Shown here one piece after another: positions 41,554-51,986 of a stretch of 64,000 nucleotides of DNA; positions within the stretch are counted from its first letter, which is position 1; every line of letters starts with the position of its first letter. A program made the translations under genes and the position numbers. The notes beneath the pieces were generated by a model. It searched no databases. It worked only from the letters and a program-made list of their open reading frames with translations, and had not been told where the DNA came from. The DNA comes from Burkholderiales bacterium RIFCSPHIGHO2_12_FULL_63_20 (GTDB taxonomy: Bacteria; Pseudomonadota; Gammaproteobacteria; Burkholderiales; Burkholderiaceae_C). Location: the NCBI GenBank assembly GCA_001770775.1, contig MESA01000028.1, positions 1-64,000 of the forward strand, in the 5' to 3' direction.

Positions 41554-41650
41554 GGAGGAGGCCCACGTGGCCTCTTCGCCTCGGCTACAGTGGCGTCATG
41601 GTGCAGCGCCGCAGGGCGCTGCGTGCCCGTTCTGCGAGTCGAGGTTTCTC

Positions 41651-42142
41651 ATGAAGCAAATGATGTGGTTGGCCGCCAAGGCCATGTCCGTGGTGTCGTT
41701 GTGCGTGTTGGCGGCGTGTTCCACCACCAGCCCCGATGTGATCAAACCGGGTGATGCGCAACGCCTGTCTCAGGTGGCCGACGGCGTGGTGCTCCATGTG
41801 CGCCCGGTGGTGGTGGAGGGCAGCCAGAGTGGCATCGGGGGCGGCAGTGGTGCCGTGATCGGTGGCATCGCGGGTGCAGGCGGCACCAGCAACCCCCGTG
41901 GTTCGGCGATGGCCGGTGTGGCGGGGGCGGTCGTGGGGGCCGTTGTGGGCAATGCTGTGGAGCGTTTTGGCACCCGCGAAAGTGCGGTGGAAATTTTGCT
42001 GCAGTTGTCGACGGGCGAGCGCCGTGCGATCGTGCAGGCCAAAGGCCATGAAACCTTCAACCCCGGCGATGCCGTGATCCTGGTGACCACCGGTGGCAAG
42101 ACGCGTGTGATGCGCGCCCCGAGGGTGGGCATCCAGCGTTGA
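41651..42142 (+). CDS. Glycine-zipper outer membrane lipoprotein (SlyB/Pcp-like)
   Basis: Lipobox LAAC; GGGSGAVIGGIAGAGGTSNPRGSAMAGVAGAVVGAVVGNAVE. Confidence 0.75.
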   Translation: MKQMMWLAAKAMSVVSLCVLAACSTTSPDVIKPGDAQRLSQVADGVVLHVRPVVVEGSQSGIGGGSGAVIGGIAGAGGTSNPRGSAMAGVAGAVVGAVVGNAVERFGTRESAVEILLQLSTGERRAIVQAKGHETFNPGDAVILVTTGGKTRVMRAPRVGIQR

Positions 42143-42149
42143 GCACTGG

Positions 42150-43289
42150 TCAGGTCTGCATGCTGCTGACGGTGCTGCGAAAGCGCGTGAGCGCGGCCAC
42201 GAAGAAGGCCGCGCCGATCAGGCCGATGGCGGCAAACTGCGGCCACACGATGCTCAGGTCGGCCCCTCGGTAGAGGATGGCCTGGGCAAAGCTGACGAAG
42301 TGCGTGGTGGGTGCGCCCATCATGAGGTAGCGGACCAGGTCGGGCATGCTCTCAGTCGGGGTCATGCCGCCAGACAGGATCTGCAGGGGCAGCAGCACCA
42401 GGATCATCAGCAGGCCCAGTTGCGGCATGGAGCGCGCCACCGTGCCCAGGTAGATGCCCATCGAGGTGGTGGCAAACAGGTGCAGGGCGCAGCCGGTCAG
42501 GAACAGTCCGATGGAGCCACTGACAGGCATGCCCAGGCCGTCGCGCAGCACGAACTGCAGAGCCAGTGCGGTGGCCAGCAACACCACCGCCCCCATGGCC
42601 CAGACCTTGGCCAGCATGATTTCAGACGGTTTGAGTGGCAGCACCAGCAGGTGCTCGATGGTGCCGTGCTCGCGCTCGCGGATCAGGGCGGCGCCGGTCA
42701 GCACGATGGAGAGCATGGTGACGTTGTTGATCAACTCCATCACGCCCATGAACCAGGTGTTGTCCAGGCCGGGGTTGAAGCGGTTGCGCATGGCCAGGTC
42801 CACGACCGGGGTGCTGACGACGCGATCACCGGCCAGAAACTCGGCCACCTCGCCCAGGGCGATGCTCTGGATGTAGCCTGCGCCCAGGAAGGCCTGGCTC
42901 ATCTGGGTCGCGTCCACATTGAGCTGGATGCTGGGCTGTTTGCCCGCCAGCACATCGCTCTGGAAATCGGGCGGGATGTCCATCACGAAGGTGAAGCGGC
43001 CGGCGTCCATGCCCGCGTCCATGTCCTGCAGCCCGATGGCCGTGGGCTTCATGAAGGTGGGCGGGTAGAAGGCGGTGACGATGCGCTGTGACAGGGGCGA
43101 CTGGTCTTCGTCCACCACGGCGATGGCGGCACGGTGCAGGCGGTCCGGGGCGGCCTTGGCGGCGGTGTAGAGCGCGCCCGAGAAAGCCCAGATGACGAAG
43201 AGCAGCAGCAGACGGTCGCGCCACAGGCTGCGCAGTTCCTTGATACCGAGTTGCCAGATGTGGCTCAGCGAAGTGTGCAGGCTGTTCAT
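42150..43289 (-). CDS. ABC-2 type permease (YhhJ-like)
   Basis: [31 protein letters not shown]...[34 protein letters not shown]. Confidence 0.88.
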   Translation of the reverse strand: MNSLHTSLSHIWQLGIKELRSLWRDRLLLLFVIWAFSGALYTAAKAAPDRLHRAAIAVVDEDQSPLSQRIVTAFYPPTFMKPTAIGLQDMDAGMDAGRFTFVMDIPPDFQSDVLAGKQPSIQLNVDATQMSQAFLGAGYIQSIALGEVAEFLAGDRVVSTPVVDLAMRNRFNPGLDNTWFMGVMELINNVTMLSIVLTGAALIREREHGTIEHLLVLPLKPSEIMLAKVWAMGAVVLLATALALQFVLRDGLGMPVSGSIGLFLTGCALHLFATTSMGIYLGTVARSMPQLGLLMILVLLPLQILSGGMTPTESMPDLVRYLMMGAPTTHFVSFAQAILYRGADLSIVWPQFAAIGLIGAAFFVAALTRFRSTVSSMQT

Positions 43290-46081
43290 GTGTCCTGCTT
43301 TTTCAGAAGGAGGACGCTGGCCAGGGTCAGCACCGGGATGATGACGAGCAGGGGGATGAAGTAGGTCCAGAGGTCGGGCAGGCCCAGGGCCTTGGAGTAG
43401 GTGCCGCGGCTGATGATCAGGAAGGGGCCGGTGGGGTAGATCTGGCCCATCAGGGCCCCCATGCCTTCGAGGGAGGAGACGGGGTTGATCAGGCCGGAGA
43501 ACTGGATGGCCGGCAGCATGGTGGCCAGGGCGGTGCCGAAGATGGCAGCGATCTGGCTGCCCGTGAAGGTGGACATCAGCAGGCCAAAGCCGGTGGAGGC
43601 GGTGACGTAGAGCACCGCGCCGATGAAGAGGGTGAGGAAGCTGCCCTTGAGGGGCACACCAAAACCCCAGATGGCCATGGCGGTCATCAGCAGGAAGCTG
43701 AGCAGGGCGGTGCCGATGTAGGGCAGTTGCTTGCCGAGCAGGAATTCGAGCTTGGTGACGGGGGTGACGTAGAGGTTGATGATGGAGCCGAGCTCCTTCT
43801 CGCGCACGACGCCCAGGGCCGTCAACATGGCCGGGATGAACATCAGCAGGATGGGGATGACCGCCGGCACCATGGCGTACAGACTCTTGACGTCGGGGTT
43901 GTAGCGGTAGCGCACTTCGACCGAGGCGGGAGTGGGCACCGAAATGCCGTGCAGCGTGAGCTGTTCAGTCAGGTAGCTGGCGTGCAGGCCTTGCACGTAG
44001 CCCGCGACGGTTTCGGCGCGCTGGGGCATGGCACCATCAATCCAGACGCCGATGGTGGTGGGGCGGCCGCGTTGCAGGTCGGCAGAGAAATTGGGTGGGA
44101 TCTCGACGGCCAGGCTCAGTTCGCCGCTGCGCATGCGTCGGTCGAGGTCGGCTTCGCTCTGCAGGGGGGCTTCTTCGAGGAAGTAGGGCGAGCCCGAGAG
44201 GTTGAGCACGTAGTCGCGACTGATGGCGGTCTGGTCGCGGTCGAGCACGGCAAAGCGCAGGTCTTGCACGTCCATGCTGATGCCGTAGCCCATGATCACC
44301 ATGAGCAGGGCCGAGCCGACCAGCGCCAGGGTGAGGCGGATGCGGTCGCGTTGCAGTTCCAGCGATTCGCGATGGGCGTAGCTCAGCAGCCGCGCCAGGC
44401 TGAAGCGAGGCGGACGCCGGTGGGCGGTGGCGGCGGCCTGGGCGGGTTCGACCGGTGGCGTGATGGCCCCGCTTGGTGCGTTGGTTGGGATGTGCGGTGA
44501 AGGTGAGGGCGAAGGTCCGGGTGCTGCGGCGCTGTCCTGCGTGCCCTGGGCCTTTTCCAGCAATTCGATGAAGGTGTCTTCCAGCTTGTCGTGGCCGTGG
44601 CGTTGCATGAGCTCGGTCGGCGTGCCACTGTCGAGGACGCGTCCGGCGTGCATCAGCGAGATGCGGTCGCAGCGCTGGGCCTCGTTCATGAAGTGGGTGG
44701 AGATGAACAGGGTCACGCCATCCTGGCGTGAGAGCTGGATCATCAGTTCCCAGAACTGGTCGCGCGCGATGGGGTCCACGCCGGAGGTGGGCTCGTCCAG
44801 GATGAGCATGTCCGGCCCGTGCACCACGGCGACGGCCAGCGACAGGCGTTGGCGCACGCCCAGGGGCAGCTTGTCGGGCAACTCGTCGGCCACCTCGGTC
44901 AGCTCGAAGCGGGTCATCATCTCGGTGATGCGCGCGTTGCGTTGCGCAGCGGGTACCTGAAAGATTCGCGCGTGCAGGTCGAGGTTCTGGCGCACAGTCA
45001 GCTCGCTGTAGAGCGAAAACGCCTGCGACATGTAGCCCACGCGGCGGCGCACGGACAGGTCGTGCGCGTTCACCGACTGGCCGAACAGCTCGGCATGGCC
45101 CTCGCTGGGGGGCAGCAGGCCGGTGAGCATCTTCATGGTGGTGGTCTTGCCACAACCGTTGGAGCCCAGGAAGCCGAAGATCTCGCCACGGTGGATGCTG
45201 AGGTTGACGTGGTCCACCGCGGTGAAGTCGCCAAAGCGGCAGGTGAGGTCGTGGGCCTCGATGGCGATGTCGCCGTCGGCGCTGTTGCGAGGGGGCACGA
45301 TCAGCTCGCGGTGGCCTTCGCGGCGTTGTGCTGGCAGCAGGGCGATGAAGGCGGCTTCCAGTGTGTCGCGTTGGGTGCGTTGGCGCAGCTCGGCCGGGGT
45401 GCCGGTGGCGAGCACCTTGCCCGCATCCATGGCGATCAGGTGGTCGAAGCGTTCGGCCTCTTCCATGTAGGCCGTGGCCACCAGCACGCTCATGCCTGGG
45501 CGGCGGGTGCGGATGCGATCGATCAGCTCCCAGAACTGGCGACGCGACAGCGGGTCGACGCCGGTGGTGGGCTCGTCGAGAATGAGCAGGTCCGGGTCGT
45601 GGATGAGGGCGCAGCACAGGCCGAGCTTTTGCTTCATGCCGCCGGAAAGCTTGCCCGCCGGTCGGTCGGCAAAGGGGGCCAGGCCGGTGGCGTGCAGCAG
45701 GTCGGCCATGCGCGCTTGACGTTCGGCGAGGGCGTGGCCGAACAGGCGTCCAAAGAAGTCGACGTTCTCGGCCACCGAGAGCGTGGCATACAGGTTCTTG
45801 CCCAGACCTTGTGGCATGTAGGCGATGCGGGGGCACACGTCGCGGCGGTGAGTGGCTTGCGCCATGTCGCCGTCCAGCACCTGAACCTCGCCGGCCTGGA
45901 TGCGCTTGGCGCCGGCCAGCAAGGCCAGCAAGGTGGACTTGCCTACGCCATCGGGGCCGATGAGCCCGACCATGCCGCCGGCGGGGATGCTCAGCGTTAC
46001 ATCGTCGAGCGCCGTGGTCCGCTTGTAGCGGTGGGTGAGGCCCTGGACCTGGGCCACGGACCGGGTCGCGGAAGGGTTCAC
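43286..46081 (-). CDS. rbbA: RbbA-type fusion: two ABC ATPase domains plus ABC-2 permease
   Basis: [19 protein letters not shown] and [19 protein letters not shown] Walker A motifs, two LDEPT(T/S)GVDP motifs, C-terminal permease [26 protein letters not shown]. Confidence 0.9.
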   Translation of the reverse strand: MNPSATRSVAQVQGLTHRYKRTTALDDVTLSIPAGGMVGLIGPDGVGKSTLLALLAGAKRIQAGEVQVLDGDMAQATHRRDVCPRIAYMPQGLGKNLYATLSVAENVDFFGRLFGHALAERQARMADLLHATGLAPFADRPAGKLSGGMKQKLGLCCALIHDPDLLILDEPTTGVDPLSRRQFWELIDRIRTRRPGMSVLVATAYMEEAERFDHLIAMDAGKVLATGTPAELRQRTQRDTLEAAFIALLPAQRREGHRELIVPPRNSADGDIAIEAHDLTCRFGDFTAVDHVNLSIHRGEIFGFLGSNGCGKTTTMKMLTGLLPPSEGHAELFGQSVNAHDLSVRRRVGYMSQAFSLYSELTVRQNLDLHARIFQVPAAQRNARITEMMTRFELTEVADELPDKLPLGVRQRLSLAVAVVHGPDMLILDEPTSGVDPIARDQFWELMIQLSRQDGVTLFISTHFMNEAQRCDRISLMHAGRVLDSGTPTELMQRHGHDKLEDTFIELLEKAQGTQDSAAAPGPSPSPSPHIPTNAPSGAITPPVEPAQAAATAHRRPPRFSLARLLSYAHRESLELQRDRIRLTLALVGSALLMVIMGYGISMDVQDLRFAVLDRDQTAISRDYVLNLSGSPYFLEEAPLQSEADLDRRMRSGELSLAVEIPPNFSADLQRGRPTTIGVWIDGAMPQRAETVAGYVQGLHASYLTEQLTLHGISVPTPASVEVRYRYNPDVKSLYAMVPAVIPILLMFIPAMLTALGVVREKELGSIINLYVTPVTKLEFLLGKQLPYIGTALLSFLLMTAMAIWGFGVPLKGSFLTLFIGAVLYVTASTGFGLLMSTFTGSQIAAIFGTALATMLPAIQFSGLINPVSSLEGMGALMGQIYPTGPFLIISRGTYSKALGLPDLWTYFIPLLVIIPVLTLASVLLLKKQDT

Positions 46082-47220
46082 GGTGCGGACGCAGGAGCAG
46101 GTTCGGCGGGCAGCTTCACATCCAACTGGGCAGGCCAGGGCTGATCGGGCTGGATGCGTACATAGGCCATGCCCGGCATGCCGGTCTTGACCTGGCTGGT
46201 GTAGCGCGCCAACAGGCTGGGGTCGATGTGCGCGCGCACCTTGAACATGAGTTTCTGACGCTCGACGGCGGTCTCCACCGTCTTGGGCGTGAACTGCGCG
46301 ACGCTGGCCACGAAGGTGACCTTGGCAGGGATTACGTACTGCGAGGCCGCGTCCAGCACCAGGCGAGCCTCGCTGCCGATGGCCACGCGGCCTGCGGCGG
46401 TTTCAGGCAGGAAGAAGGTCATGTACACATCACTCAGATCGACCATGGACAGCACGCGGCCGCCGCCACCCAGCACCTCACCTTCCTGGGCTGCTCGCAC
46501 CTGGATGCGTCCGTCGCGCGGGGCCCGCAGCGTCGCCTCGTTGAGGTCGGCTTCGATGCGCCTGACCACGGTTTGTGCCGTGTCGATGGCCGAGCCCGCT
46601 TCAATGCCTTGGGATTCGGTGGTGGTGATGGCGGTGCGCGCTTCAGCCACTTGTGAGCGTGTCGCGCTCAAGGCTGCCCGGACGCCCTGCAGGCGTGCGC
46701 TGGCTTCGTCCAGCTTTTGCGGGGGCAAGAAGCCTCGGGCGACCAGCTCTTTGGCGCGTTGCCAGTCCTTGGTGGCCAAAGCCAGCTCGGCCTCGCGTTG
46801 GGCGACCATGGCCGATGCGGTGGTCACGGCCTGGTGCCGCTGTGCCAGCAAGGCCTCGGCGGTGGTGCGGGCTTGCTGAGCCTGCCGAACCTGGGCCTGG
46901 GCGCGTGCCAGTTCGGCTTCGAGTACAGCGGTGTCCATGATGACCAACACCTGACCCGCTTTCACGTTGTCGCCCTCACGCACCAGCACCCGCAAAACGC
47001 GACCGCCGGTCTTCGTGGCGATGTCGGTGTCGGTCGCCTCCAGCCGGCCGTTGCCGCTGGCAATGCCGGGCGGCAGTCCCTGAGGCTTGAGGTGTTGCCA
47101 AGCCAGTACACCGCCCACCACGGCCAAGGCCACCGCGCCCCAGATGAGCATGTGTCGGAGTTTGGCGCGGGAGGCAGGGGCGAGTGTCGGCATGGTTTCA
47201 AGGTTCTTGTCAGAGTTCAT
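46078..47220 (-). CDS. HlyD-family periplasmic adaptor (YhiI-like)
   Basis: [63 protein letters not shown]. Confidence 0.9.
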   Translation of the reverse strand: MNSDKNLETMPTLAPASRAKLRHMLIWGAVALAVVGGVLAWQHLKPQGLPPGIASGNGRLEATDTDIATKTGGRVLRVLVREGDNVKAGQVLVIMDTAVLEAELARAQAQVRQAQQARTTAEALLAQRHQAVTTASAMVAQREAELALATKDWQRAKELVARGFLPPQKLDEASARLQGVRAALSATRSQVAEARTAITTTESQGIEAGSAIDTAQTVVRRIEADLNEATLRAPRDGRIQVRAAQEGEVLGGGGRVLSMVDLSDVYMTFFLPETAAGRVAIGSEARLVLDAASQYVIPAKVTFVASVAQFTPKTVETAVERQKLMFKVRAHIDPSLLARYTSQVKTGMPGMAYVRIQPDQPWPAQLDVKLPAEPAPASAP

Positions 47221-47382
47221 CAGGAGGATGGCCCTCTTTGACTTGCATAGCAGTCATTCTGACCCTGTCTGGTGCTGTCGGGAACCTTTCAGCCCTCGCT
47301 CTACACTCATCTGATGGGCGCGCCGGTCGATGGGCTCGCCGTTTGTCCTGAATTCTGTGTTTACCCCGACACTTCTCACCTC

Positions 47383-50148
47383 ATGCGCATGCCGACACGA
47401 TTGAAACTCGCCCTCTTGAGTCTCCTGGTGGCCTCGACCCTGGTACCTGCCGCCCATGCCGCCAACACCACGGCCAGCCCACCCGGCGTGCAGGTGTCCA
47501 AGGCCGCGCTGCAGAAGGTCACCAGCGTGGAGGGCATCACCGAATACCGCTTGCCCAACGGGCTGCAGGTGCTCTTGATCCCCGATGACACCAAACCCAC
47601 CACCACGGTCAACGTCACCTACCGGGTGGGGTCGCGTCATGAAGGCTATGGCGAAACTGGCATGGCCCACCTGCTGGAGCACCTGATCTTCAAAGGCAGT
47701 CCGCGCCATCCCCAGGTCTGGTCCGAGTTCAACAAGCGCGGTTTCAGTGCCAACGGCACCACCTGGTATGACCGTACCAACTACTTTGCCAGTTTCGCGG
47801 CCAACGATGACAACCTGAAGTGGTACCTGAGCTGGCAGGCCGACGCGATGGTCAACAGCTTCATTGCCCGCAAGGATCTCGACAGCGAGATGACCGTGGT
47901 GCGCAATGAGATGGAGATGGGCGAGAACAACCCCGGCCGCATCCTGCTGGAAAAGACCCTGGCCACCATGTACCAGTGGCACAACTACGGCAAGTCCACC
48001 ATCGGGGCGCGCACCGACGTCGAAGGCGTGGATATCCGCAACCTGAAAGCCTTTTATCAGCGGCACTACCAGCCGGACAACGCCACGCTGATCGTCTCGG
48101 GCAAGTTCGACGCCGCCAAGGTGCTGAGCTGGGTGCAGCAGTCCTTTGGCGCCATTCCCAAGCCACAACGGGTACTGCCGCCGCTCTATACCCTCGACCC
48201 CGTGCAGGACGGTGAGCGCAGCGTGACCGTGCGCCGCGTGGGCGGGGTGCCCATGCTGTTTGCCGGCTACCACGTGGTGCCCGGCTCGCATCCCGACTTT
48301 GCCGCCGTGGAGTTGCTCTCCATCATCCTGGGGGACACACCTTCGGGCCGCCTGCACCGCCGCCTGACCGAGCAGCAGCTGGCCGCATCGGTGTTCGGCT
48401 TCTCGCTGGCCTTGGCCGACCCTGGGCACATCGTGCTGGGTGCGCAGCTGGCCAATGAGCAAGATCCAGACAAGGCGGCGCAGGCCATGCTCACCGAGAT
48501 CGAGGCCGTGGCCCGCCAGCCCATCACCGAAGCCGAACTGGCGCGCGCCAAGTCCAAATGGCTCAATGGATGGGATCAGGGCTTTGCAGATCCACAGCAC
48601 GTCGGGGTGGCTTTGTCCGAAGCGGTGGCACAGGGCGATTGGCGCCTGTTCTTCCTGACCCGTGATCGCATTCAGGCGATCGGCCTGGCCGATGTGCAAC
48701 GTGTGGCCGCGCAGACCTTCTTGCCGTCCAACCGCACCCTGGGGCGGTATGTGCCCACGGCGACACCCGAGAGGGCGCCTTTGCCAGCCCGGGTGGACGT
48801 GGCTGAAGCCTTGAAGGACTTCAAGGGGCGGGCCGCCGCCTCAGCGGCCGAGGCCTTTGACGCCAGCCCCGCCAACATTGACGCCCGCACGCAACGCCTG
48901 ACCCTTCCTTCGGGCATGAAGGTGGCGCTGCTGCCCAAGTCCACACGCGGCCAGGCCGTCAAGGTGTCCATGACCTTGCGTTTTGGGGATGAGGCATCAC
49001 TGGCCAACTGGGGTGAAGCGCCATCGGCGCTGGCGGCTTTGCTCGACAAGGGCACGCGCCAGTTGAGCCGCCAGCAAGTACAGGACCGTCTGGATGCGCT
49101 GCAGGCAGAATTGGCGTTTGCCGGTGCGCCGGGCCAGATCACGGTGCAACTGTCGACGCGGCGTGACAAGCTGCCAGCGACCATCGCCTTGCTCGCGGAG
49201 ATGCTGCGTCAGCCCGCACTTCCGGCAGAGGCATTGGAGGAGGTGCGTCGCCAAGCCTTGTCGGATCTGGATGCGCAGCGCAAAGAGCCCGAGGCCGTGC
49301 TGGACGAAGCCTTGGCGCGCCACGGCAATCCTTATCCCCGTGGTGATGTGCGTTATGAGCGCACCTTCGATGAAATCGAAACCGACTGGAAGGGCTTGCA
49401 ACTCGAACGCGTCAAGGCTTATTACGAGCAGTTCTTGGGCGCCAGCCATGCACAGTTTGCTGCCGTTGGCGACTTGGACACGGCGGCGACGGTGGCAGCG
49501 CTCACCGCCGCTTTTGGGGATTGGCGCAGCCCGGCGGCTTATGTTCGCGTGCCCGACCCTTTCCGCGCAGTGAAAACCACCACCTTGCAATTGACCACGC
49601 CCGATCGGCAAAACGCCGCCATGACGGCCAGCGTGTCGCTGCCTTTGAGCGACACGCATGCCGATTATCCGGCGCTCATGCTGGCGAATCACCTGCTGGG
49701 TGGTGGTGGGGATTCCCGGCTGTGGAACCGGATTCGCGAAAAGGACGGCCTGTCATATAGCGTTTACAGTTCCATCCAGTGGAATCCAGAGGAGCCCCAT
49801 TCTCATTGGGTCGCGGCTGCCAATTTCGCACCTCAAAATCGTGACAAGGTGCTCGCGGCGTTCCATGAAGAGATCGCGCGGGCGCGCAAGGATGGTTTCT
49901 CGCAGGCCGAGTTTGAAGCCGGCAAGCGGGGCTTGTTGAGTTTCCGACGTTTGAGCCGCGCGCAAGATGCCCGTTTGGCAGCTGGCTGGGCCAGTAATCT
50001 GTATCTCCAGCGCACCTTCGCGCTCTCGGCCCAGGTGGACCAGGCTTTGGCGAGCTTGACACTGGCTCAGGTGAACGAGGCCCTGCGTCGCTACATCCAG
50101 CCTGAGCAATTCGTGCTGGGCGTGGCCGGGGATTTCAAGACACCGTGA
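47383..50148 (+). CDS. M16-family zinc metallopeptidase (tandem domains)
   Basis: YRLPNGLQVLLIPDDTKPTTTVNVTYRVGSRHEGYGETGMAHLLEHLIFKGS (HxxEH); second degenerate half. Confidence 0.93.
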   Translation: MRMPTRLKLALLSLLVASTLVPAAHAANTTASPPGVQVSKAALQKVTSVEGITEYRLPNGLQVLLIPDDTKPTTTVNVTYRVGSRHEGYGETGMAHLLEHLIFKGSPRHPQVWSEFNKRGFSANGTTWYDRTNYFASFAANDDNLKWYLSWQADAMVNSFIARKDLDSEMTVVRNEMEMGENNPGRILLEKTLATMYQWHNYGKSTIGARTDVEGVDIRNLKAFYQRHYQPDNATLIVSGKFDAAKVLSWVQQSFGAIPKPQRVLPPLYTLDPVQDGERSVTVRRVGGVPMLFAGYHVVPGSHPDFAAVELLSIILGDTPSGRLHRRLTEQQLAASVFGFSLALADPGHIVLGAQLANEQDPDKAAQAMLTEIEAVARQPITEAELARAKSKWLNGWDQGFADPQHVGVALSEAVAQGDWRLFFLTRDRIQAIGLADVQRVAAQTFLPSNRTLGRYVPTATPERAPLPARVDVAEALKDFKGRAAASAAEAFDASPANIDARTQRLTLPSGMKVALLPKSTRGQAVKVSMTLRFGDEASLANWGEAPSALAALLDKGTRQLSRQQVQDRLDALQAELAFAGAPGQITVQLSTRRDKLPATIALLAEMLRQPALPAEALEEVRRQALSDLDAQRKEPEAVLDEALARHGNPYPRGDVRYERTFDEIETDWKGLQLERVKAYYEQFLGASHAQFAAVGDLDTAATVAALTAAFGDWRSPAAYVRVPDPFRAVKTTTLQLTTPDRQNAAMTASVSLPLSDTHADYPALMLANHLLGGGGDSRLWNRIREKDGLSYSVYSSIQWNPEEPHSHWVAAANFAPQNRDKVLAAFHEEIARARKDGFSQAEFEAGKRGLLSFRRLSRAQDARLAAGWASNLYLQRTFALSAQVDQALASLTLAQVNEALRRYIQPEQFVLGVAGDFKTP

Positions 50149-50187
50149 TCTGCAGTGGACCGACGTCGCTGTGAAAGCGGCGTCGGG

Positions 50188-50195
50188 ATGAAAAA
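50188..50195. other. Candidate ICE attachment site
   Basis: ATGAAAAA = reverse complement of TTTTTCAT, the 8-bp att recalled for Tn4371-family ICEs, 40 bp after the M16 stop codon. Confidence 0.6.
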
Positions 50196-50408
50196 TGTCC
50201 GCTGTCAAGTCTTTGATGCAGACAGGCAGTGGCGCGAAAGGTCTTACGGAGCAACAAGTTAGGCCAGATTTCGGCCATCGAGTGCTCTTGCTGCTTTTCT
50301 CGCTAGGTGCCGCATAGGCGCTTCGCGGTAGCAAGCCCAGGGGCGGCGCAGCGGGCAAGGTCGCACTGTCATCATAGCCGCGGCTTGTCGCAAGCAGCCT
50401 CTCAAAGC

Positions 50409-50436
50409 GAAAGCGCAGCCGGTAGGCTGCGCTTTC
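50409..50436. terminator. Hairpin downstream of the trb operon
   Basis: GAAAGCGCAGCC-GGTA-GGCTGCGCTTTC, 12-bp perfect stem; no strong U-tract. Confidence 0.5.
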
Positions 50437-50467
50437 ATCGTGGGTGACAGCGGATGCGTCCGCATCG

Positions 50468-50713
50468 TCAGGACTGTTTCGGTGGCGCGGCCCTGGGCGC
50501 CGCTCCTTTCCTGAATCCTCGGTCGCCGGCGATGAACGCCTCCAGCATGTGCGGGATCAACTTCTCTGCATCGACGGCCTCGCCATACGCCTGCGCGTGC
50601 AGGGCGGCGTAGCGGTCGAGGTCTGCCTTCAGGTTGACCGGGCAGGCGAAGGTCAGCTTGAGGTTCTCAGTCTTGGGCAGCGGCCCAAGCCGCAGCTTCT
50701 TGGTCGCGTTCAT
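50468..50713 (-). CDS. DUF2274-like small protein downstream of trbI
   Basis: MNATKKLRLGPLPKTENLKLTFACPVNLKADLDRYAALHAQAYGEAVDAEKLIPHMLEAFIAGDRGF; overlaps the trbI stop. Confidence 0.75.
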   Translation of the reverse strand: MNATKKLRLGPLPKTENLKLTFACPVNLKADLDRYAALHAQAYGEAVDAEKLIPHMLEAFIAGDRGFRKGAAPRAAPPKQS

Positions 50714-51984
50714 TGCGAAGCTCCCCGATTGAAGAACAGAGGCTGGTACGGCCGCAGCACCAGATCCCGGTTGACGATAATCCGCACCGGCAGGCCCGGT
50801 CGCTCGGTCAGCGTCGGCTGGATGTTCATGTTGCGCCGGGTGATTTCCTGGCCGACCTGGTTGATGCTGTCCTGGGCGCTGTCACGGCCAGCGATGACGA
50901 TGCGGTTGCCGTCCTGGCGGTTCTCCGGCGCGGCCAGTTCTGCGCCGACGCCCAGCAGCGTCGTCAGCACCGCACCGGCAAAGATGCGGTTCCAGTGCCA
51001 GTCCACGTCGTCCTCCAAGCCCGCGTAGCCGGCCGGGTCGGTGCCCACTAGGTTGTCGAGCGTCAGCGAGGACGTGTCGGGCAAGATGATCCGGTTCCAC
51101 ACCACTTGCACGCGGCTCTGCCCGTAGCTGACCTGACTGTTGTAGCGCCCGAGGATGCGCGACCCCTGTGGGATCAGCAGGAACTTGCCGGTGGCCGTGT
51201 CATAGACCGGCTCCGTCACAGTGCCGATCACGTCGCCCGGCAAGTCCGACTTGATGCCTGTCACCAGCGCGCCGGCGATCACCGTTCCGGCCATCACTTG
51301 ATAAGGGGACGCGGGCAGCGCCAGATTGCCGGAATTGCGGGTTTCCGTAGAGCCGGCTTTCAGGAACGCCTCCTTCTGGTCTTGCCGGTTCTGCACGGCG
51401 TTCGGGTCGGCAGGCTGCGCCGCCACCGACGCCGGCCCGGCAGCGAGCGGGTCGAAGGCCGCGAGCGCGCTTGCACCGCCAGGCACACCCGGCGCTGCCT
51501 GCGCCACCGTGGTGGCGGCTTGGCCTTGGCCGCCCGAGCGGAAGAACACCGACGAAGCCGCAGCGGCTTCCGCCTCCTTACGCAAGGCATCGTTGGGATC
51601 GTGGCCGGGGGCCGCGTAGGCGGCCACGGCCGGCTGCTGCGAGTTCACGATGGCAGGGCCGAGGTCGCCCGGCAGCGGAGGCCCCAACTCGGGCACTTGC
51701 GGCGGCAGCTTCGAGTAGTCGGCCGGCAGGCCGTCCAGCCCCTCGGATTTCGAGACGCGATCGACGTTGTAAAGCTCGGTTTGCTCGTCGGCGCTGCGCC
51801 GCTGCGGTTGCAACGACCAGATCGTGGCGCCGAGCACGGCAACCGACAGACTGCCGACGAGGATAGCCAGCGTGCGTCGGTTCAGGCGCGTGACCGGGCG
51901 CGGCTGGGCGCGCAGCACCACCGCCTCGGGCGCGACCTTGCCCGCCTGCGGCGTGGCGAGGTCGGGGGTGTCGTCCTGGCTCAT
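50710..51984 (-). CDS. trbI: Conjugal transfer protein TrbI (VirB10-like)
   Basis: RLNRRTLAILVGSLSVAVLGATIWSLQP; SPYQVMAGTVIAGALVTGIKSDLPGDVIGTVTEPVYDTATGKFLLIPQGSRILGRYNSQVSYGQSRVQVVW. Confidence 0.93.
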   Translation of the reverse strand: MSQDDTPDLATPQAGKVAPEAVVLRAQPRPVTRLNRRTLAILVGSLSVAVLGATIWSLQPQRRSADEQTELYNVDRVSKSEGLDGLPADYSKLPPQVPELGPPLPGDLGPAIVNSQQPAVAAYAAPGHDPNDALRKEAEAAAASSVFFRSGGQGQAATTVAQAAPGVPGGASALAAFDPLAAGPASVAAQPADPNAVQNRQDQKEAFLKAGSTETRNSGNLALPASPYQVMAGTVIAGALVTGIKSDLPGDVIGTVTEPVYDTATGKFLLIPQGSRILGRYNSQVSYGQSRVQVVWNRIILPDTSSLTLDNLVGTDPAGYAGLEDDVDWHWNRIFAGAVLTTLLGVGAELAAPENRQDGNRIVIAGRDSAQDSINQVGQEITRRNMNIQPTLTERPGLPVRIIVNRDLVLRPYQPLFFNRGASQ

Positions 51985-51986
51985 GG

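Noticed and set aside
44037-45836. 599-aa alternative-frame ORF within rbbA
   Set aside because: Arg/Pro/His-rich frame-shifted reading of the ABC fusion gene.
50196-50467. Short ORFs (e.g. 50259-50465) in the terminal ICE spacer
   Set aside because: No SD, no recognisable protein features; treated as non-coding end sequence.
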